DNA of 64,000 bases from Paraphoma chrysanthemicola (GCA_020744225.1 JAGMWG010000023.1:186001-250000), one strand, 5' to 3'; counted from the first letter of the stretch, positions 44,918-56,314 are shown. The notes: generated by a model not told the origin, from the sequence alone. Made by a program: numbers and translations.

Positions 44918-46944
44918 TCACTTCGTGTCGAACATGCTTTGTTTATAATTGCCCTCTTCATCGAGACACTTGGCCGATAACGCACTCCACTTTTCAAGAA
45001 TCAAAGCCGCACGTTCCTCACTGCGTGGAGTTATTTTACACCTAGCTTACGTTAGCCGGTCGGATGTCTAGCGGGAAGCTTGCTCGTAAGTCCTCAGGAT
45101 CGGGTATGCTCACTTGAAAGGCGCTGGCATCGCCGCGAGACCACCAGCCATGGCATCGCGATCGATAATCACAGGGTTTCCAGCCTCATCTTCTGCGGGA
45201 GTAATATTGAATGCCCACAATATTCGCGCTATGGCGAGCATAAGCGTGTTGTGTGCAACATGCATACCTGGACAGATGCGGCGGCCTGCACCAAATCCAT
45301 AAAGTCCCCTTTCTTTGGGCGAGGCGATATTAGTCGCTTCGTATATGGTTGTGTCTGGGTTTTGTCGTTCTGGGCGAAACGTTCGAGCGTCGTCGAAATA
45401 CTTAGGATCGTGACTAGCTGACCACACCGCAAGTACGACAGTGGCGCCTGCAGGGATTCGATAGCCACGGTACTGATCCTCATTCACAGTCGCATGCGGA
45501 ATGGCTCCGTTGATAGCTGTCGGCATCCATCTCACACACTCCTTAGCGGTACAATTGATGTATTTCAGGTCTCCAAGATGCTTGGACGATGGCAGCTCGG
45601 TTGCGCCGACCACATCGTCTAGTTCGGCTTGAGCTTTCTTCTGCGCCTCCGGAAATAATGCCATAGCCTAGTTGATGGACATCAGTGACCCTAAGATATT
45701 GACATTGTTTACGGAGATTCGCACCTTGAATAGACCCTGCAGAGTGTATCTGGTCGTGTCAGCCCCGCCCTCGAAAGCAATACCAGCAATGTAAACAGCC
45801 GCATGATCGCTCAAAAGCTTCATGTTTGGTTTGGCAGCTTCTATATCCGTTGCAAAGCCTGAAAGATTTGATCAGCTTAGGTCAGTCGCCGGACTTATTT
45901 CAATCTCACACGGCAAGCGACTTTGCAGGCCCATTTTATAAGCCTTTTGGAACGTCTTCTTTTCATTTGCGTATGCAGCCAGAGCTTCTGTGGCCCAAGG
46001 GTTGATGTGACGAGGTATGAGACTGACCAGAGGCTTCAATGACGGAAACCAGTCTAGGACTGCAGAGCGGACCACACATTGGAAAAATCCATGCGAGTTC
46101 TCCAACATTTCGTGCGTCAGGGGATCTGTAGCCTTGGGTAGACGAAAGCCGTATGCAATACTCGTAGCCATGCTCCCGGTCATGCGGCCCAGGTACTGGA
46201 CGAAGTTGGCTGGATCCTCCGCAATCTGAGTGAGCATTTGAAGTGTTTCAAGTTCCTAGTGGGCTTGTTAGATTGTTATTTTACACTTTGAACGATGTGA
46301 GAAACACCTGATACGGTAGATACTTCCGCGCAACAGATATGTTGAGCTGCGAGTGGTACAGCTTGCGCTCGGTCCGCCATAAATTGTCATAACTAGCAGG
46401 CAGAAGGGCACGATTAGCGAGGTTCCCGTGCTCCATCATAACCACTCCCTTACCCTCTCATGATGATTCTTGAGTCATCAAATAACTCTCGTACCCATAA
46501 TTTAGGTCTGTCCGCGTAATTCGCCCCTCGCTGATCCACTAGATCACGAATAACTTCACCATCTGCGAGGACAATAGTGGTCGACTGTCCAAGCTTTAGG
46601 GAGAATATCGGGCCGTCTGATCAGAATTAGGGTCAACAATGCTCATGTAGACATGGTATACGATCAAATCTTGTACATTGCTGGGCCCATTTCTGGTACT
46701 GCAAGTGAACGTTGGTCTTGGGAATCTGGTGAAGATTGCCGATGATGGGGAGTGTCGGTGGCCCTGCAAACTATTATCAGTAAGAGCATTGTTGACGATG
46801 AGAGGAATACTGGCCTGGCGGATAATCCTTGGGTCTTGATCCGATGGACAACAAACGGTAGAGCAGAACTAGACCGCAAAGAGCAAGCGCCAGAAGCACC
46901 GGCACCCCGTTCATGATCTCGCGCAAGAGATGTTCTAATGCCAT
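44918..46944 (-). CDS. Cytochrome P450 monooxygenase
   Basis: Exons 46944-46815, 46763-46677, 46616-46454, 46392-46308, 46255-45910, 45858-45725 and 45667 to about 45113 code about 500 aa; one or two further 3' exons end near 44918. A hydrophobic N-terminal anchor and a hinge (Y-P-P-G-P-P-T-L-P) place it on the ER. The I-helix is A-F-E-G-G-A-D-T-T, the ExxR motif is E-C-V-R, and the heme loop is F-G-A-G-R-R-I-C-P-G with the Cys ligand. Intron 1 appears to start with GC (CAG/GCCAGT), the only non-GT donor used here. After M-P-A-P-F the frame breaks. The tail E-R-A-A-L-I-L-E-K-W fits P450 C-termini, but the joining introns are unclear (35 nt or 93 nt). Likely hydroxylates the pathway substrate. 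Divergent from the CaiB gene. Confidence 0.88.
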
Positions 46945-47068
46945 TGTAGCTTAGAGTGAATTGACGATCTCAATAATCAACAGTGTTCAATGATGTGTAT
47001 CTCTATCTCGTGAAAGAAAGGCTTTGCACTAATCCAGTGTTGTTTTCCCCAGAGAACGGCAACAGCGG

Positions 47069-47081
47069 TCTCGGCCCGAGA
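47069..47081. promoter_or_regulatory. Cluster motif, perfect 13-bp palindrome
   Basis: TCTCGGCCCGAGA: inverted TCTCGG arms around one C, including the exact TCGGCCCGA core. Lies between the divergent P450 and CaiB/BaiF genes, about 125 and 150 bp from their start codons. CGG triplets facing each other are typical zinc-cluster factor targets. Confidence 0.65.
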
Positions 47082-47226
47082 GCGATTTCCTAAACCGGCT
47101 TCAATGGAAGAGTCGGAGGTTTATCCCTGGAGATGATTCGAACATAGCACAGCATGTTCAAACGTCACTCAGGGGGCTGCAAGAACTTATTAGCCTGCCA
47201 TTGCTTGACTGTGCGCATTTTTTAAA

Positions 47227-49265
47227 ATGGTCTCCACCGACAATATGAGTTCACAGTCTCTTATCGATACATACTCGATACCGAACGAAGCTCGCCGCCT
47301 TCTATTCAATAGTATTATCGATGACCAACGACAGAAAGATCTCCCTGCAGAATTGGCATCGTGCGCTTCATGTGTCAGTTACGAAGGTTCTCGGCTTCCT
47401 TCCATTGCAATCAATTGGCGCCTTGCCGAGAGTATGGCTGCTTTGAAAGGGTTCGAAGCTGCGATGATCAATGTGCTTGTTGGACGCAAGTACAAAAGTC
47501 CGCCTCTGCCAGTGGTGATCAATACGTGCGTTGGCGAACGATATTTCCCGGCTGCAGTATTATCCTTGCTTACTCGAAATCAGGGATCATGCTCAATTGC
47601 TCTTCATGAGTTCTCTTCTACTTTCCGTTCAACCACCAGAGAACTTTGAAGTGAAACCTACGCCTGTTCGTGAGCTCACAACAAAGTATGCAGATTTGTT
47701 CCCATCTCAAGGCTACGATGCAACGCCTCCCTCGCTATTTCGTCGTGCGGCCACAAACATATATCGAACGTCAAACAATCGTTTCATCCATCTACACGGT
47801 ATGATAGCATATGCGATATGAATGCATGTAAACTGACTCATTGTGGTGTTCAGGTAGCTTGGATCCTAGTCCCACAATCGCTGCGCTTGGGCTACCACAG
47901 GATATGCCTGAAATTACTGCTCTGCCAGCATCGTATGAACCATACATGGACCTGTGTTCGAAAAGCACTGCCGAGGATCTAGACATGTTGTTGAATGAGA
48001 ACGCTAGACAGGCTTGTACGGTGGCATGGACTCCTCAGGAGTTTCGCGAGAGTCAGCACGGGCAGGCGAATGCGAACACAGCACTGTATGAACTCCATCG
48101 AAAAGAATATGTCAATCAACAGCCGAGTTGGTGGCCATCGACGAAGGAAACCTCACTACAAAGACCACTGGCTGGATTGAAGGTTTTAGATCTTACGCGT
48201 GTGATTGCTGGTCCTTCCATTTCGCGGGGTCTAGCTGAATTGGGCGCGAGTGTCATGCGCGTGGTTGCGCCACACCTGCCGGACTTCACGGGCCTCCATC
48301 CGGATCTCAATTGGGGAAAGTGGAATACTTTCCTGGACTTACGTGAAGAGTCTGATCGGAATCATTTGCGGAAGCTCATCGAAGACGCGGATGTTGTGGT
48401 GGATGGTTACCGACCAGGCAGGTTCGAAAAATATGGCTTTGGCGTAGAGAACGTGTTGGAGATGTGCCGGTCTCGTGCAAGAGGCGTCATCTATGCCCGT
48501 GAAAACAGCTATGTAAGTCCTTCTGATACCTTATATCTTATGAGTACCCATCTCTGATTGCTTCGAGGGTTGGCATGGCCCGTGGCAGCATCGAAGTGGA
48601 TGGCAGCCCATTAGCGACGCGGTAAGCAAATGATGGCACTCGCCATTAGAACAGATGGGTTTGTTTCTGATATCCGAGTAGAATACTGGCATCTCTTTTG
48701 GCTTTGGACGCGCGATGGGTAATGAGGAGCCGTGTACTCCAGTTTGGCCAAATTCTGACTACTGGTAAAGTCGAGGCATGAACCGGCGCGAATAGTGCAG
48801 CTGACAATCAGCAGTACGGGAGTAATAGGCTGTACGGCCGTGATCCAAGCTCTCATCGGGCGTGGGGAGCTCGGTGGTTCGTATGTCGTCGATATCGCCC
48901 TCAATTACTACAATAGCTGGCTTGCGGACATATGCGGCGAGTATCCCAAGTCCGTATGGAATGACGTGTGGACTCGGAACGGGCAACGAGTATTTCGGCA
49001 TTTCGAGAGCATGAACGTGACAGTGCCCGCGTATCTTGCGATGATCAAGGACAATGCGGCCGATGTGTTACTCCGACCGGACTTCTTCGAAAGGCGCATC
49101 AGCAAAGCCCTGGGTATCGAGATGCAGGTTGTGAAACCACTACTTCAGTTCCCCGAAGGCTCGGTGACATTGAGATACAATGTCGGTACTCGAGGTAATG
49201 GTGTTGATGATCCAGTATGGCCAGACGACCTCTTGACTGAAGTCGTGAAAACTCCAGGAAGATAA
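47227..49265 (+). CDS. CaiB/BaiF family (type III) CoA-transferase
   Basis: Six exons (47227-47525, 47584-47798, 47854-48512, 48568-48621, 48682-48764, 48815-49265) give 586 aa. The C-terminal two thirds carry the family core: L-K-V-L-D-L-T-R-V-I-A-G-P, L-A-E-L-G-A-S-V-M-R-V, D-A-D-V-V-V-D-G-Y-R-P-G, then Y-G-W-H-G-P-W-Q-H-R-S-G-W-Q across a splice and V-W-P-N-S-D-Y-C-T-G-V. The longer N-terminal part matches the two-lobed fungal form. Type III enzymes move CoA between carboxylic acids or racemise 2-methyl-acyl-CoAs. In this cluster it could recycle CoA onto a pathway acid (inference). No peroxisomal signal at the C-terminus (K-T-P-G-R). An in-frame ATG at 47245 is an alternative start. Confidence 0.9.
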
Positions 49266-49671
49266 TATAGAAATTGACGAGGCAAAAAATTTCCTGCCGC
49301 TCTTTTGCTATCTGGCCGGCTGTCTGCTATTATTGGCTGCTGGAGACCTTCGCACCCTACTTTGAGCGAGATGTAATATCAATAGATCATCGAATACCTC
49401 CTAGTAACTGCAAAAACAACTCTTTGGTAGAGTTTGAATATAGTCAGCCCGAGAAACTAAGACTATGGTGTGACGCTTCAGGGTACCACTTTACGGGATG
49501 TACGGACGAATAGCAGATGCTCACGGCTAAATATACTTGGCCATTGACTAGCTCTACTGAAATATGATGGGCATTTCCTGGGAAGCAAGCCATGAGACAA
49601 TTCCGTCACACTAATCGAAACGAATTATGTATAATGGACCATTTGCGAATCCTGTTTTCATAGTCATGAAG
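49266..49671. other. Convergent intergenic, nothing recognised
   Basis: 3' flanks of the CaiB gene (plus) and the SDR gene (minus). An 80-codon plus ORF here has no features. A lone CCCGAG half-site near 49448 is not part of a palindrome. Confidence 0.4.
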
Positions 49672-50565
49672 TTATCTACGGTATGTCATCGCACCGCCGT
49701 CAACCAGATAAGTCGCACCGTGTATATAGCTAGCCTCCTTCGAACACAAGAATGCGAATGTGCGGCCAACGTCCACCGCCTGACCCAGTCGCTTGAGTGG
49801 AATATTTTTACTCAGCGCCATTCTTTGCTCCGCAGTCGAGATCGCATGTAAGGCTGGAGTGTCTGTGAAACCCGGACTTACAGCATTAATCCGAATGCCA
49901 CGAGCCCCATAGTCCATAGAGTCAGTTTTCACGAGGCCGATAATGCCAAACTTTGTGCTGCAGTAAGGTGATGCTCCAGGTGAGGCGTTGAGACCTGCCA
50001 TTGAAGATGTGGAAACAATGCTACCACGAAATCCAGTTTCAGAAAGTGGTTGCTTCAGCATCTGCTTCAACTCGGCGCGGTGGCAGAGGAAGGTCTGACG
50101 TCTATAGTCAGTGAACACAATTTTGGAGCTCGATACTGGGATGACTTGCACCAAACAAATTGACAGCAACAACTTTGTCGTAGGTTTCCACATCTAGATC
50201 GACTACTGGTGTCCGTGCAGGGCATATCCCCGCGACATTACATGCATAGTCGAGGCGGCCAAAGCGAGCTACACACTTCTCTACGAAACGATTGACGGAA
50301 GACTCTTCTGAAACATCGAGGTATGAAAGCACGACGTCTGCCTCTGGTGTTTCCGTAAGTACTAGATCGCGTGTGGCTTGAAGACCGGTTTCGTTGATGT
50401 CACCGAGAAGTAGCTTTCGACAACCCGCCTGTGCAAAAGCGACTGCAACACCTTGACCGATTCCTGCGAAGCGAAGTTAGCAGTGCATTGTACGGCTTCT
50501 TCACTAGGATACATACCTGATGCTGCGCCAGTGATGATGACCGATCCCGCCAGTGCGTCCGGCAT
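49672..50565 (-). CDS. Short-chain dehydrogenase (catalytically complete)
   Basis: Three exons (50565-50517, 50463-50157, 50101-49672) give 261 aa. The Rossmann motif T-G-A-A-S-G-I-G is split by the first intron. Asp in L-G-D-I-N after beta-2 suggests NAD(H). The active site is intact: S-T-S-S-M-A-G and Y-C-S-T-K, followed by I-N-A-V-S-P-G. The second join uses a weak GTTTGG donor but restores V-N-L-R-Q-T-F-L-C-H-R-A-E-L, the family pattern. Closest in form to cyclopentanol/cyclohexanol-type dehydrogenases. In context it would oxidise the P450-made alcohol to the ketone that the monooxygenase needs (inference). Head-to-head with the degenerate SDR gene; shares the TCGGCCCGA promoter. Confidence 0.88.
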
Positions 50566-50743
50566 GGTGTGTTGAAGTAAGGATAGGTCCGTCACCTACT
50601 TTGGAAGTCGCAAATCTAAACTTGACCTTACCACTCGCAAGGAAAAGACCGACTGCAATAATCTCGCTGAAATGCCCAAACTCCGAAGCTATCTCATGAT
50701 GGATGTCTAGTCTGAGGTAGGGCCGCAAGCTGATCGGGCATTC

Positions 50744-50752
50744 TCGGCCCGA
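50744..50752. promoter_or_regulatory. Cluster motif TCGGCCCGA
   Basis: Exact core in the 321-bp divergent promoter of the two SDR genes, 179 bp from one ATG and 135 bp from the other. Flanks (TC on the left, C on the right) only partly extend the palindrome. Confidence 0.65.
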
Positions 50753-50886
50753 CGGCTCCACTATTGAGTAGGCGCGTTGTATTGAACCTCGCGCTGTAAT
50801 GATTACTCGGACTCGTCTGAGAAATTTGATCACTACAGTCGTCAATACTTTGTGATTAAGCCAGTTCATCAGATTCTTAGCCAAAC

Positions 50887-51768
50887 ATGCCTTCCCAATA
50901 CCCAGGAGTTGCACTGATAACCAACGCCGGGAATGGTAGGTGCCAAGGGCATTCATTTGGCGATGGCCACAGGCTTATTTACTCATAGCTGTTGGGCTGG
51001 CAGTTGTCCAAAGCTTCATAGAAGCGGGCTGCACTCGAATTGTTGTCTCTACCAACTCACTTGAGTCAATAAGGCGACTGAAGGCTGCGATCGAGGGATT
51101 GGCCTTGAGCGCAGACATAGTCCATGGTGTACAGCATAACACTGAGGGTGATGAAGGATGGGAAAATACGATGCGCGCCGCAAGTGATGCGTTTGGCGAC
51201 ATCGATTACTACGTGAATTGCTCGGAGCTGACGCCAGCCCTTGCTTCACCAAAGCCAACTCTTGACCTAGAACCATCAATCTTCAGCGCTGCCCTGCGTG
51301 ATACATCTAGAGAAGTGAGTTTGGCTTACTACATTATGAGGTATAGTGAACGCTGATACACGCTTTCAGCTATGGTTGTGTTGTCGGGCTCAGCTCCGTC
51401 AATGTACATCACAGCTTGCAGGGCGAAAAGCGCGAACCATCGTCAACATCATACCATATGGGAATTTTGGCACCCATCCTGGTCATCCAGCCCTTGCAGC
51501 CTCATCGTACGGACGGATTGGTATGACAAAGACTTTTGCAAAAGACCACTTGGGATCCGAGATCCGCATAAATGCAGTCTGCCATGCGCTGACTAGAAGC
51601 CAAGCTGACGACGCGCCTGTGCTCCGAGAACATGTCGAAGCTACCGGAAGGCTAATAACAGAAGCAGAAGTGGCCAAAGCAGTTTTGTTCTTGGCCGGAG
51701 ATGGCTCGTCAGGAATGACTGGCGTTGCGATGCCCGTGGATGGCGGTTGGTCTTTGGTCCATAACTAG
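50887..51768 (+). CDS. SDR-fold protein lacking the catalytic Tyr/Lys
   Basis: Three exons (50887-50935, 50989-51314, 51370-51768), introns 53 and 55 nt, give 257 aa. The fold is SDR throughout: I-T-N-A-G-N-A-V-G at the start, L-W-L-C-C-R-A-Q-L-R-Q, V-N-I-I-P-Y-G, E-I-R-I-N-A-V, and the end A-M-P-V-D-G-G-W. The catalytic signatures are lost, however. The glycine motif is altered, N-N-A-G reads V-N-C-S-E, and the Y-x-x-x-K position reads L-A-A-S-S. It may be a non-catalytic partner, or a decaying paralogue of the neighbouring SDR. The frame is intact and the promoter carries the cluster motif, which argues for use. All splice sites are canonical. Confidence 0.82.
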
Positions 51769-51880
51769 CTATCACACATCTCGCAGCACAATCATTCCAA
51801 TAGAGTGTATCCTGCATTCTGAGGCTGCTGGTATCTACCACAATTTAAGTCCGTTCTCCTGTAATCTCCCCTCCCATAGA

Positions 51881-52998
51881 TCATTGGTCGCTCTTGCCGT
51901 GAACGCATTCGATCATCCATTCGACCATTCTCGCATCAGTCTTGTCGCGCAAGGCCGGTTCAATAAAGCTTGAACCCAAAGCCCAAACGTGCATCTGTCC
52001 CCAGGCAACGTGCAGCTCACATTTAATGCCAGCGTCTTGGCATCTCTGCGCCCAGTGTTTTGAATCCGAAAGTGCGAACTCAGCAGCACCGACAAAAATT
52101 AATTGAGGGTTAAGACTTCTGATCAGCTCCGTGGGTTGATAAAGAGGGTTCACCTCCGGATCTGAGCCTGAAAAGCCACCGAGAAATGCATTCGTCATGA
52201 CTGGGACTGCAGTGTTGGCGGTGACGAGAAAGTCGCTCATTACAGCCTGGTTTCCACCCTCATATGCGGAAAGAGACATGTCCATCCAAGGAGATATTAG
52301 AATCGAGCCCGCCGGTTGTGGAAGCTGTTCTTTGCGAGCCTGAATTGCCGACATCACGCTCAATCCGCCACCAGCAGAATCGCCCATGAAAATGATGTTG
52401 GAGGACAAAATTCCCATTTCCAGGAGGTGGCGATATGCGGCAAGGAAGGCCGAGCGTTGCGCTGGATGTGAGGCTTCTCCACTCAAGGCTGCAGATGTAG
52501 CATATTAGGCGACGCATATGAAATTAGGAGTCATGCAGACCTACGATACTCCACACTTAAGAACATGACTTCAAGTCCTTTGGATTTTGCGACAGCTATC
52601 CAGCGCTTGAAATACCACAAGTACATCCGTGCTTCGCCTCGCGCATATCCGCCACCATGAGCGTACAAGACTATTGTTAACAATTTTGGGTTGGCGGCAT
52701 CTTTGATAGAACGTGGCGATTCCCCTGAGATGGTGTATCCATGCCACCCTTTGCCTGCAATCGGTGTTGCCAAACGTTCCGAATAATCCGCAGGCAGGCG
52801 ATGGGTGAACTGTGGGAAGTGGAGCGCGGTGGAGCTTAAATACGCCTTTTGTGCTTCAATTCGGAGAGATTGGTACCGCGGATAGTGTGGAAGCAATATG
52901 CGGTGGAGTACAACCAGCAGCAGCTGCGTGACGAAACAGTAAATAAAGTTTGCTGCCTGGGTAGGTTGTTGCAACATCAACTTCAGAGCGGAAACCAT
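51881..52998 (-). CDS. HSL-family alpha/beta hydrolase (esterase/lactonase)
   Basis: Two exons (52998-52545, 52488-51881) with a 56-nt intron give 353 aa. A hydrophobic N-terminal segment (about residues 15-35) may anchor it to the ER. The oxyanion motif is Y-A-H-G-G-G-Y-A, the nucleophile elbow G-D-S-A-G-G-G, and the likely acid and His lie in L-S-D-S-K-H and Q-M-H-V-W. This is the hormone-sensitive-lipase class, close in pattern to steryl-acetyl hydrolases. A natural role is opening the ester or lactone produced by the adjacent Baeyer-Villiger monooxygenase, with which it shares a divergent promoter. An upstream ATG at 53185 could start a short leader exon (GTAAGT after eight codons), but no protein evidence supports it. 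Confidence 0.9.
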
Positions 52999-53097
52999 GA
53001 TTGTTTGAGTCCCACAGCAACAAGCAGGTCTCGCTCAAAATCTTAATTGCACGTCTCGAAACACAAATTCCAAAAAGGTGGGTAAGCAGGCGACTTC

Positions 53098-53116
53098 GTC
53101 GCTCGGCCCGAGCGAC
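53098..53116. promoter_or_regulatory. Cluster motif, perfect 19-bp palindrome
   Basis: GTCGCTCGG, one C, then CCGAGCGAC: both arms are exact inverted copies around the TCGGCCCGA core. It sits in the 230-bp divergent promoter of the hydrolase and monooxygenase genes, about 100 and 113 bp from their start codons. Confidence 0.7.
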
Positions 53117-53228
53117 CTTGAAGCCCAGATACACAAGTGAGAATGTATGAACAATACTTACAGCTATCAGCACTTCTGAGACCATGTCCGTTCATTGAAC
53201 CGGTTCAGCCTCACGACTAAAGTCAACA

Positions 53229-55711
53229 ATGGAGGCAAACGGCGGGCCTCACGTGACTATTCCCCAGGTTCCCATGGGAACTCAGCGTTCTCTCAAGGTC
53301 ATCTTCATGGGCATGGGAGCTAGTGGCATCAACTTTGCATATCAGCTTTCGAGACGTACCAAAGGCATTGACCTGGTAATATATGAGAAGAACGTTTGTA
53401 TCCTCTTCCACTTCAACCGCGGCGTGTTACTGACTCTTAGCGAAGAGTGCAGTTGGTGGAACCTGGCACGAGAATGTCTATGATGGTTGCGCGTGCGACA
53501 TTCCTAGCGTTTGCTATCAGTTTACATGGTACACAATGATCATTTCACTGTTGACATGTTAGTCCGAGTTCTGACCCTTGTACGCAGGCACCGGAAACCC
53601 GACTGGTCAAAATACTACTCTGGGTCAGATGAGATTCGTACCTACATGACTGATGTGGCGGAGAAGTACGATCTTCTTCGTTTTGCGAAGCTTCGACACG
53701 AAATCCGGAGGGCAGAGTGGCAGCAGGCGTCGGGGAAGTGGAAAGTCACCGTCTGTGGGCCAGACGGCACGTTCGATGACTATGCCGACTTCTTCATCAA
53801 TGGTGGCGGATGTCTTAAGTATGTGTAAATAGCTCCTGAATGGTTACAAGTGCTAATAGTTCGCAGTCATTGGCGTTGGCCCGAGATCAAGGGTCTTCAC
53901 GACTTCGGTGGCAAACTCATGCACACCGCTCGATGGGATCGCGAGTACGACCTAACTGGGAAACGAGTCCTCAATATTGGTATAGGAAGCTCTGGGGTAC
54001 AAGTCATACCGAACATTATACTAAAAGCCAGCCAACTACATGTAGTAGCTGTGAGTCGTTCTAAGACCGTTGGCGTCGCGTATGCTCGCTGATATACTCT
54101 GCTCAGCGCTCTCCAGTCTGGATAACGGAAGGGTAAGCCATTTTAAATGGAGTAAGTAGAGAGCAGCATCTAATGTATTGCACAGGTTTGCCCAGACCTG
54201 GGCCGGGATCGATGGAGGTAACTTTGCATGTTCGTATCTGACCTCTCTTCAAGTCTATATCAAGCTGATACCCGGGGTTAGACACCGATGAGGTTAAGGA
54301 AAAGTTCCGGAAAGATGAAAAGCACTATATGGCATATTGCAAAGCTATCGAGTCTGAACTCAACATGAGATTCAAGATCATTCTCAATGGTACTCCTGAA
54401 GCTGCAGCAGCGAAGAAGGTGATTTCAACTTGGCTCGGCTGCGACGCTCGTAAACTAATCCCCTGATCACAGTATTCAGTAGAAGAGATGTCGCGGAAGC
54501 TGAACTACAATCCTGAGCTCGTGGATAAACTCATACCCAAGAACTTCAACATTGGATGTCGGCGGCCTACGCCAGGAAATGGTATTCCGACAAACACTTT
54601 TTGTTATCATGTTTATGGGAGCTAACACCATTAAAAGGCTTTCTGGAGGCCCTGACACACGAGAAGACCCGCGTGTACTTTGGAGAAATTCCTGAGATTA
54701 CAGCGACTGGTTTTAAGGATCGCGACGGCCAAGAACATGCAGTAGATACGATCATTTGCGCTACTGGGTATGGGTGCTTTCAAACGAAGAAGACGACAAG
54801 CGTAAATGTAGCTGACATGTTCATAAGCTTCGATACCTCTTTCAAGCCTCCTTTCGAGATACTGTATGATGGCAAGAACCTTCAAGACAACTTTCGAGGC
54901 GATATCAAGGGTTACCTGGGCCTAGCATATCGTATGTGCTGGCTTGATGACCTAAAAGCTTGCATTTGCTTATATTGCCGCAGCGGAAGTTCCTAACTAC
55001 TTCGTCTTTCTGGGTGCATACGGACCACTAGGTAAGCAGGTCGAAGTCAGTCATGCACACACATTAAACTCTCCAGGTCACGGTTCAACGCTTCCAATGA
55101 TCGAACACTACACCGACTATGTGCTTCAAGTGCTCGATAAAGCACGGACTGATAATGTGAAGAGGTTATCAGTGAAAAGATCTGTCTCAGAAGACTTCAC
55201 CCGATATGCGGATGAGTATTTGAAGAAGACTGCGTGGTCGGGGTAAGACATTCCAGTCATCCCGCATAAAGACGATCCTAGCTAACAAATGATTGTGTCA
55301 GTCCCTGTAGTTCGTGGTTCCGCAACGGAAAAGTCTCAAATAAGCCGGTGCTCTGGCCAGGCTCGCGCATTCATCGTAAGTGAAGAAGTCAATCTGAAAA
55401 GCCGATACCAGGCATACTAACGGTTCGCCTAGAACTGACCGTACTTCGCCAGCCACGCTTTGAACACTTTGACTTTGAATACTTGGATGGAAATTCTTGC
55501 TCGTTCCTGGGGAATGGATTCGATGTCCGAGAAAATGATGGAGTAAGTACTACCGCGCTACTATTTCCCGAGTCTTGATCTAACATCGTGACAGAGAGAT
55601 CTGACTTGGTACATGGGCTTTCTTGAAGGGGTAGATCGGCAGCCGGGTCCATTCTCGATGGGCATGGAGGATGGTAGTGGAAAGGTCTCTGGAATAAAGA
55701 ATCCGTGCTAG
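53229..55711 (+). CDS. Baeyer-Villiger monooxygenase (FAD/NADPH)
   Basis: Fifteen exons (53229-53393, 53446-53528, 53588-53818, 53867-54050, 54107-54132, 54186-54217, 54282-54418, 54473-54581, 54638-54767, 54828-54931, 54984-55031, 55077-55242, 55302-55375, 55433-55542, 55595-55711), introns 45-64 nt, give 571 aa. FAD loop: F-M-G-M-G-A-S-G (about residue 27). Then N-S-A-V-G-G-T-W and C-A-C-D-I-P. The diagnostic fingerprint F-G-G-K-L-M-H-T-A-R-W-D (about 173-184) is complete, followed by the NADPH loop N-I-G-I-G-S-S-G-V. C-A-T-G-F-D appears after splicing. The enzyme inserts oxygen next to a ketone to form an ester or lactone. Exons as short as 26 and 32 nt make automated prediction error-prone. 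Divergent from the hydrolase. Confidence 0.92.
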
Positions 55712-56314
55712 CATCTGGCGCTGTAGCAATTCGTGTGCTTTCAACACCAACACTCTACTTCACCACATTGTAATATGGAATCCTATATAGCTTCACATTC
55801 TTTAACCTCGTAGCATAACTATCGCAAAGTATGCTAAAGACATTCGGGCCTCCAATTAGAACGTTGATCTCTTGCAGTTTTGGTATTTTTCTTGATACTC
55901 GCGCACAGGTGATTGCAGGACTTGGTGCAAGGATTTGCCCAGGATTACGTGATACTTTGGTGATAACCACATTAGGAACGTTGCCCACCCCGAGAGTGCT
56001 TCGTGTGTTCCAAGACCGGTACGGTTCCGATGCATCCGAGTGCCATCTTAGCCAGCCCATAGTTCTTGAATGCATGGGGGAATCGAGGTGGTGATTTCGC
56101 TCGGCCCGACGATACTTTCGCGTGCCGTAGTCGTTGGTGATCAATAAGTTTGTGTCGGACCTCGGCACATCGACGGGACCGTGGGCGTTCAGGGCTAGCT
56201 GCGGAGAAACAGCCTAACTGTTTATGTATGGTATAGCTGAGTACACACTACCACAATATCGACGACAGCATACTGACGCTTTAATGTAACGGGAAAATTG
56301 TCGCAACGAGAAAA
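55712..56314. other. Intergenic, thioesterase promoter
   Basis: Contains one exact TCGGCCCGA site (56101-56109). A minus ORF at 55755-56168 has no features and overlaps the promoter. Confidence 0.45.
56101..56109. promoter_or_regulatory. Cluster motif TCGGCCCGA
   Basis: Exact core, preceded by GC as in the 53.1-kb site, about 206 bp upstream of the thioesterase ATG. The only motif copy serving a single gene rather than a divergent pair. Confidence 0.6.

Noticed and set aside
46605..46615. ATCGGGCCGTC as a reverse-orientation cluster motif
   Set aside because: Inside P450 exon 3 coding sequence and one base short of the palindrome.
55755..56168. 137-aa minus ORF between the BVMO and thioesterase genes
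   Set aside because: No domain; it covers the thioesterase promoter with its motif and has no splice support.
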